From contig NZ_LSKQ01000012.1 of the NCBI RefSeq assembly GCF_001557115.1, forward strand, positions 1 to 50,941: a DNA stretch of 50,941 nucleotides. Reading direction: 5' to 3'. How positions within the stretch are numbered: position 1 is the stretch's first letter; every line of letters starts with the position of its first letter. The notes beneath the pieces were generated by a model. That model had not been told where the DNA came from and searched no databases. It worked only from the letters and a program-made list of their open reading frames with translations. Source of the stretch: Erythrobacter sp. CCH5-A1. Lineage in GTDB: Bacteria; Pseudomonadota; Alphaproteobacteria; Sphingomonadales; Sphingomonadaceae. Below, piece by piece: positions 44,554-50,941 of the stretch. A program made the position numbers and the translations under genes.

Positions 44554-45741
44554 TCAGGCGAGCGCGGCGCGGCGTTTCTCCATCCATAGCCGCTCGGCGC
44601 GCGGGGGATCGAGTGCGAGCGCGGCATCGAGCGCGGCGCGGGCCTCGGCGGGGCGGCCACAGCGCGCCAGCAGATCGGCGCGCGCCACGTGGAAAGGCCG
44701 CGCCAGCGCGAGCCGGTCGGCGGGTAGCGCATCGAGCGCCGCCAGCCCGGCCCCGGCACCTTCCACCTGCGCCAGCGCCAGCGCACGGGAGAGCGCGACC
44801 ATTGGCGAAGGCCGCAGCGCCAGCAGCACATCGTAGAGCCGCAGCACCGCGCTCCAGTCGACCACGCCATCGAACGCGCGGCGCGTGTGGGTGAGCTGGA
44901 TCGCGGCCATGATCTGATAGGGCCCCGACCGCCCGATCCGCTGCGCGCGATCCATCAGCAATTGCGCATATTCGATCCGCGAATAGCTCCAGCGCGTGGT
45001 GTCCTGCTGCGAGAGCGGCACCATCGCGCCTCCTGCGTCCAGCCGCGCGCCTTTGCGCGAGCGCGCGAGCAGCACCAGCGCGGCGAGCCCCAGCACGTCG
45101 GGCTCGTGCGGCAGCAGTTCGGCGACCAGCAGCGCGAGGTGCTCGACCTCCGCGCCCAGATCCTCGCCGAGATCCGCCGACAGCTCGCCCCCCGCATCGG
45201 CATAGGCGGCGGTAAACGCCAGTTCGAGCGCGAGCAGCACCGCCCCCAACCGCTCGGGCCAGTCGCGGCGCGGCGGGAGTTCGAAGGCGATCCCCGCCTC
45301 GCGCACCTTCGCCTTGGCGCGGGTGATGCGCTGGAACATCGTCGGCTCGCTCACCACGAAGAGCTGCGCGATCCGCGCCACCGGAAGCCCGCAAATGACC
45401 TTCAATGCCAGCGCCGCGCGCACCTCCGCGCCGAGTGCCGGGTGGCAGCAGATGAACAGCAGCCGCAGGCGTTCGTCGGGGATCGGGTCGGGAAGCGTGA
45501 GGATGTCGGCCACGTCGGCAATCTCCGCTTGTCGCTCGGCCTTGCGCGCCTCGCCGCGCGCCTTGCGGATCGCATCGAGCGCGCGGCGCTTGCCCGCGAC
45601 GAACAGCCATGCGGCGTAATCGTCCGGCGGATCGGCGAGCGCGAGGCAGGCCTCGGTGGCCCCCGCAAAGGCCTCTTCCGCCGCATCGAGATCGCGCAAT
45701 TGTGCGGCAAGCGCGGCCACCACCCGGGGCCGCGCCGCCAT
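44554..45741 (-). CDS. ECF42-type RNA polymerase sigma factor with C-terminal TPR extension
   Basis: An ECF sigma factor of about 395 residues from the ATG at 45741. Sigma region 2 covers AEEAFAGATEACLAL to WLFVAGKRRALDAIRK. Region 4 contains ALALKVICGLPVARIAQLFVVSEPTMFQRITRAKAKVRE. A long C-terminal DUF6596/TPR domain follows, which in ECF42 is needed for activity. The conserved N terminus seems to start further upstream, near a CTG at 45774 that overlaps the YCII stop (CTGA), or at ATG 45846 within that gene. The true start is therefore uncertain. It pairs with the DGPF/YCII protein and has no anti-sigma factor gene, as expected for ECF42. Confidence 0.9.
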   Translation of the reverse strand: MAARPRVVAALAAQLRDLDAAEEAFAGATEACLALADPPDDYAAWLFVAGKRRALDAIRKARGEARKAERQAEIADVADILTLPDPIPDERLRLLFICCHPALGAEVRAALALKVICGLPVARIAQLFVVSEPTMFQRITRAKAKVREAGIAFELPPRRDWPERLGAVLLALELAFTAAYADAGGELSADLGEDLGAEVEHLALLVAELLPHEPDVLGLAALVLLARSRKGARLDAGGAMVPLSQQDTTRWSYSRIEYAQLLMDRAQRIGRSGPYQIMAAIQLTHTRRAFDGVVDWSAVLRLYDVLLALRPSPMVALSRALALAQVEGAGAGLAALDALPADRLALARPFHVARADLLARCGRPAEARAALDAALALDPPRAERLWMEKRRAALA

Positions 45742-45770
45742 GATCGCCAGCGCCCGTTCGCGGGCCGCGC

Positions 45771-46130
45771 TCAGCCTTCGGGCCCCATCGGCCAGACCGG
45801 GCGCACCTCGACCCCGCCCTTGGGCACCGGAATGCGCCTGGCCCATGCGATCGCCTCGTCGAGCCCCGGCACGTCGATGATGTAGAAGCCGCCGAGTTCC
45901 TCGTGGGTCTCGGCAAAGGGGCCATCGTGCAGGGTCACGGTGCCATGGTCGGAGCGCACGGTGGTGGCCGTCGCAGCAGGCTTCAGCCGCTCGCCCGAGA
46001 AGGGGATGCCGGCCGCGACCAGATCCTCGGCAAGCTTCATGTGCCCGGCGAGCGTCGCCTCCAGCAGCGCCGCGCCGTCAGGCCCGGCATAGGCGCTTTC
46101 GTCCTCGTTGATCATCAGCATGTATTGCAT
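45771..46130 (-). CDS. YCII-related DGPF-domain protein
   Basis: A 119-residue protein with the YCII/DGPF pattern: MQYMLMINEDESAY, GHMKLAEDLVAAG, TLHDGPFAETHEELGGFYII and LDEAIAWARRIP. DGPF proteins are the constant partners of ECF42 sigma factors and are thought to be their targets; enzyme activity is unproven. It has GGAGA before the ATG at 46130. The gene overlaps or abuts the sigma factor gene and is preceded by an ECF42-like promoter at 46181-46207. Confidence 0.93.
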   Translation of the reverse strand: MQYMLMINEDESAYAGPDGAALLEATLAGHMKLAEDLVAAGIPFSGERLKPAATATTVRSDHGTVTLHDGPFAETHEELGGFYIIDVPGLDEAIAWARRIPVPKGGVEVRPVWPMGPEG

Positions 46131-46180
46131 CGGTCGTCTCCGTCATCGGCCAGCCGGAAGTGGCAAGGCTCTGACACGGA

Positions 46181-46207
46181 GACGCGCCTGCCAAGCCGGA
46201 TTCGACA
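46181..46207 (-). promoter_or_regulatory. ECF42-type promoter upstream of the DGPF gene
   Basis: On the - strand, TGTCGA (46202-46207) is followed after 17 bases by CGTC (46181-46184), about 50 bases before the YCII start. This matches the -35 TGTCGA and -10 CGA/TC motif that I recall for ECF42 regulons. It implies that the sigma factor transcribes its own DGPF-sigma operon. Confidence 0.7.
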
Positions 46208-46223
46208 GGCGACGCGAAAAAAA

Positions 46224-46715
46224 TCATCTGCCCAGTGCCTCTTCTAGCAGCGCCAGCGCGTTGCGGGTGAAGGCGGCCATGTTGGCGATGCGGTCGTCGC
46301 TGGCGGTTTCGACGAGGCGAGTGTGCTCCCCGCCCGGCCCCGCAATCGCCGCCACGCTGCGCCCCGCAGGCGCGCCGCTCGGGTGGCTTGACCCGCCGAC
46401 CGAGCCGCTCTCGGCCAGCCCCCACTCCGCGCCGAAATTGTCCCGGATCGCCCGCGCCTGGAGCAACGCATAGTCCCCGGTGGCCCCGCGCATCCCCTTG
46501 TAGGCCTCGCGCGGCAAGGCGAAGAGCACGTCGCGCGCGCGGAAAGAGTAGACCACGCCCCCGCCGACGAAAAAGTCGAGCGCGCCCGGCACGGTAAGCA
46601 GCGTCGCGGCAATGAGCCCGCCGGTCGCCCCGTCGGCCACCGCCACCTTCTCGCCCCGCGCGCGCAGCAGCGCGGCGATGCGCGAGGCCTGAGGGTGAAG
46701 TTCCTCCAGAATCAT
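46224..46715 (-). CDS. CinA-type nicotinamide-nucleotide amidohydrolase domain protein
   Basis: A 163-residue protein equal to the C-terminal (PncC) half of CinA: VAVADGATGGLIAATLLTVPGA, DFFVGGGVVYSFRA, a conserved Gly-Ala-Thr-Gly segment, and GLAESGSVGGSSHPSG. PncC deamidates NMN in the pyridine nucleotide recycling pathway. Some single-domain homologues have no proven activity. The start is ATG at 46715 with GGGGAGG. It is 16 bases from the glycosyltransferase gene, in the same operon. Confidence 0.85.
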   Translation of the reverse strand: MILEELHPQASRIAALLRARGEKVAVADGATGGLIAATLLTVPGALDFFVGGGVVYSFRARDVLFALPREAYKGMRGATGDYALLQARAIRDNFGAEWGLAESGSVGGSSHPSGAPAGRSVAAIAGPGGEHTRLVETASDDRIANMAAFTRNALALLEEALGR

Positions 46716-46731
46716 CCCGCGCCTCCCCTTC

Positions 46732-47415
46732 TCATGCCAGCGTGACCCGCGCGCCGATCCTGCGTTCGAGGGCGCGGCGCTCTTCGGGCTCGAGCGCGGC
46801 GACCCAGCCCGCGATGGCATCGAAATCGAGCGCGCGGGCATCGGCGGGCACCGCGTCGCCGCTCGCGGCATAGTGGACCACCCAGCGGCTCACATAGGTG
46901 ACGCTCTCGCGCCCGGTGTGCGCCATGCGGCAGCCGGCAGCGTCGAGCGCGGCGTGGAACACCCGGTCGCCGACCGCGGCGAGCGAGGGCGGGATCAGCG
47001 CCCAGCGGGCAATCACCGGGAAGGCGCCGGGGAGCAGGAACAGCCAGTTGGTGACGACCAGCCCGGGCTCCTCCTCGGCCGCGACCGGCGTGCCGCAGGG
47101 CAGGTCGATGCGGCGCCGGGCGACGATGAGATCGGGCGCATCGGCCGGTTCGCCGGCAGCTGCGAGACACAGCGCCACATGATCGGGATCGATGTGGTTG
47201 TCGGCGTCGAGAAAGCCGATGGCGTGATAACCCTCCCCCGCCGCCAGCAGCGCGCCGATGGCGCGCGCGACATTGCCGTGGTCAGCGTGGTTGCGGTCGA
47301 GCCCGAGGTGCCTCACGCCTGCGCCGTCGATCCAGTCCTGAGGCGCGCCATCGGCGACCAGCAGATGGTGGCAGGCCACGTACTGCTCCGCGACGCTGGC
47401 GATGCGCGCCGACAC
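46732..47415 (-). CDS. GT-A type glycosyltransferase, N-terminally short
   Basis: A 227-residue GT-A-like protein. It begins SARIASVAEQYVACHHLLVADG, which is the second helix/strand of a GT2 fold. The DxD-like site is GFLDADNHIDPDHVAL, followed by TNWLFLLPGAFPVI. The first strand of the fold (roughly 15 residues) is missing. Upstream of the GTG start at 47415 the same frame is stopped by the TAG that ends ligA. The gene may be truncated, or may be a compact variant. The sugar donor and acceptor are unknown. Confidence 0.75.
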   Translation of the reverse strand: MSARIASVAEQYVACHHLLVADGAPQDWIDGAGVRHLGLDRNHADHGNVARAIGALLAAGEGYHAIGFLDADNHIDPDHVALCLAAAGEPADAPDLIVARRRIDLPCGTPVAAEEEPGLVVTNWLFLLPGAFPVIARWALIPPSLAAVGDRVFHAALDAAGCRMAHTGRESVTYVSRWVVHYAASGDAVPADARALDFDAIAGWVAALEPEERRALERRIGARVTLA

Positions 47416-47421
47416 GGCCGG

Positions 47422-49858
<2,437 letters not shown>

Positions 49859-49871
49859 GCCCGCAGCTTTT

Positions 49872-50774
49872 TCACCGCGCCCCGGCAATGTCCAGCAGCG
49901 CCGGAGCGATGGCCGCAAAATCCTTCGTGCCTGGGACGAGCAGGTTGAAATGCTGCTGCTGGTCGATGGCGATCACCTCGACCGCGACCCCTTGCGCCCT
50001 GAGCGCCGCGAGCAGCGCCGGATCGGGATCGGGCAGCGCGCCGTCGATCACCAGCAGGCGCCTTGCGAGCGGCGGGTTAGTGACGGGGTCGAGCATCGCG
50101 AAACGCCCCGGCACCTCGGCCGGGGTGCCGCCCACCAGCGGGGCGATCACCGGCTTGCCGCAGATCGCCGCATCCGGCCCGACGAAGGCGCCGAGCGCCA
50201 GCGGCCCGTCGAGCGCCACAACGCCGCGCACCCGCGGCAGCTCGCCCGCGACCACCGCATCGCCCTTGTCGCCGCTCGCCAGCCACACCGCGGGGGTGAC
50301 GCCCGCCGAATGGCCCATCAGGGTGATGCGCGTAAGGTCCAGCGGATAGTCGCGCGCGAGCCTGTTCACATGGGCAAGGCCCTGCGCCCAGTCGGTGAAG
50401 GTGTTGGGCCAGCCCCCGTCCGAGCCCAGCTCGCGGTAGGAGGGCGACCAGGTCGCGATGCCGTTCTTCGCAAGGAAACTCGCCAGCGCGGCGAGGTTGG
50501 CGGTGCCCCCCATCCCCGCCCAGCACCCGCCGTGATAGAGCACCGCGACCGGGAACGGCCCCTTCCCCTTGGGCACCCGCAGCTCGCCATATTGCCGCGC
50601 AGAGGCGCTGCCATAGGCGATGCGCGCGGTCGGCGGATCGGAGGGGACGGCGTTGACCGTCATCGGGTTGTAGTCGGCCGTATCGGTGACGGCAAAGCTG
50701 GCGGCGGGCGGCTCCACCGGCGCGCAACCGGCGAGCGTGGCGGCCAGCGCGGTCGCGGCGATCAGGTGTTTCAT
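49872..50774 (-). CDS. alpha/beta hydrolase lipoprotein (BD-FAE-like)
   Basis: A 300-residue hydrolase with a lipoprotein signal (lipobox LAGC, Cys17). The oxyanion motif is LYHGGCWAGMG, the nucleophile elbow is GHSAGVTPAVW, and the acid/base may be the Asp in LVIDGALPD and the His in QQQHFNLL. The GG/HGG motif and fold order suggest the BD-FAE/feruloyl-esterase-like family. It is probably in the periplasm. The start has AGGGGGG upstream. It is 13 bases from the next gene on the same strand. Confidence 0.9.
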   Translation of the reverse strand: MKHLIAATALAATLAGCAPVEPPAASFAVTDTADYNPMTVNAVPSDPPTARIAYGSASARQYGELRVPKGKGPFPVAVLYHGGCWAGMGGTANLAALASFLAKNGIATWSPSYRELGSDGGWPNTFTDWAQGLAHVNRLARDYPLDLTRITLMGHSAGVTPAVWLASGDKGDAVVAGELPRVRGVVALDGPLALGAFVGPDAAICGKPVIAPLVGGTPAEVPGRFAMLDPVTNPPLARRLLVIDGALPDPDPALLAALRAQGVAVEVIAIDQQQHFNLLVPGTKDFAAIAPALLDIAGAR

Positions 50775-50834
50775 GGCTGTTTCCCCCCTTGTCCTTGTCC
50801 GGCAATTAGCGTGCCCGAAGGCCGCCGCAAACCG

Positions 50835-50941
50835 TCACTTGATGACCGCCAGCATCGCCGCCTCGTTGGCCTCGTAGACCGGGTTGCCGGGGGTGATGAT
50901 CGCGAAGTGGCTCGCGCCCGCGTTCTCGCGCACCGTCACCC
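50835..50941 (-). CDS. C-terminal end of a probable hydrolase (partial)
   Basis: The window ends inside a - strand gene. The visible 35 C-terminal residues end in AGASHFAIITPGNPVYEANEAAMLAVIK before the TGA at 50835-50837. The HFAIITP stretch is reminiscent of the C terminus of the neighbouring hydrolase (QQQHFNLLVPG), so a tandem hydrolase paralogue is possible. The frame fragment is too short to be sure. Confidence 0.55.
   Translation of the reverse strand, partial: VTVRENAGASHFAIITPGNPVYEANEAAMLAVIK

Overview
This window is dense, GC-rich chromosomal DNA from an alphaproteobacterium. The best fit is the order Sphingomonadales, family Erythrobacteraceae (Erythrobacter/Porphyrobacter-like). 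The reasons are the gene content and style (PurF with a short propeptide, B3 metallo-beta-lactamase, sdhC-sdhD-sdhA order, ECF42/DGPF pair), frequent ATGA/TGATG stop-start overlaps, and a TCATTGCGAGG palindromic intergenic repeat. This assignment comes from protein character alone, not from a marker-gene search. I see no tRNA, rRNA, CRISPR array, prophage or insertion sequence.

Layout. 1-4519: a clipped DRR-repeat protein, argB, YggT, folD, a lipoprotein, MarC and a PH-domain membrane protein, mostly one + strand run. 4520-6292: a stress cassette with promoter plus palindrome, TerD, an unusual TerD-OmpA fusion and a strong terminator. 6293-12303 (- strand): dnaE, glutathione peroxidase and the LolD/LolC lipoprotein-release transporter. 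12442-15223 (+): purF, an SDR and a PilZ protein. 15246-19002 (-): serine hydrolase, photolyase, a REP-like element and a YdjM-type membrane hydrolase. 19097-22722: HSL-type hydrolase and rppH, then TPR protein and rsmB, then a small membrane protein. 22737-26545 (-): guaB, an M28 lipoprotein peptidase and 3-hydroxybutyrate dehydrogenase. 26655-28042 (+): YpfJ-type metallopeptidase and a secreted protein.

28098-30241 holds a BlaR1-like M56 membrane peptidase with its BlaI repressor and a clear operator dyad. It is divergent from a secreted fusion of an esterase-like phytase domain and a cyclophilin (30311-31894). 31891-33377 is a thioesterase-TetR-thioesterase operon with a perfect operator over its promoter. 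33634-36907 carries a C13 (legumain-type) peptidase, a DCC protein, a saccharopine dehydrogenase-like protein and a membrane protein. 36957-39604 is sdhCDA without sdhB. 39715-42243 is an SDR, B3 metallo-beta-lactamase and prmA run. 42341-44475 has a sterol-desaturase-family protein facing a coupled YqcI/YcgG (GntA-like) plus DUF1989 pair. 44554-46207 is an ECF42 sigma factor with its DGPF/YCII partner and a matching promoter. 46224-49858 holds a CinA-type amidase, an N-terminally short glycosyltransferase, ligA and a Tat-exported monooxygenase. The end carries one complete alpha/beta hydrolase lipoprotein and one clipped gene.

Most of the window is housekeeping. The best candidates for under-described biology are the YqcI/YcgG-DUF1989 pair, the TerD-OmpA fusion with its palindromic promoter, the phytase-like/cyclophilin fusion, and the three regulator circuits whose DNA sites can be read directly (BlaI, TetR, ECF42).
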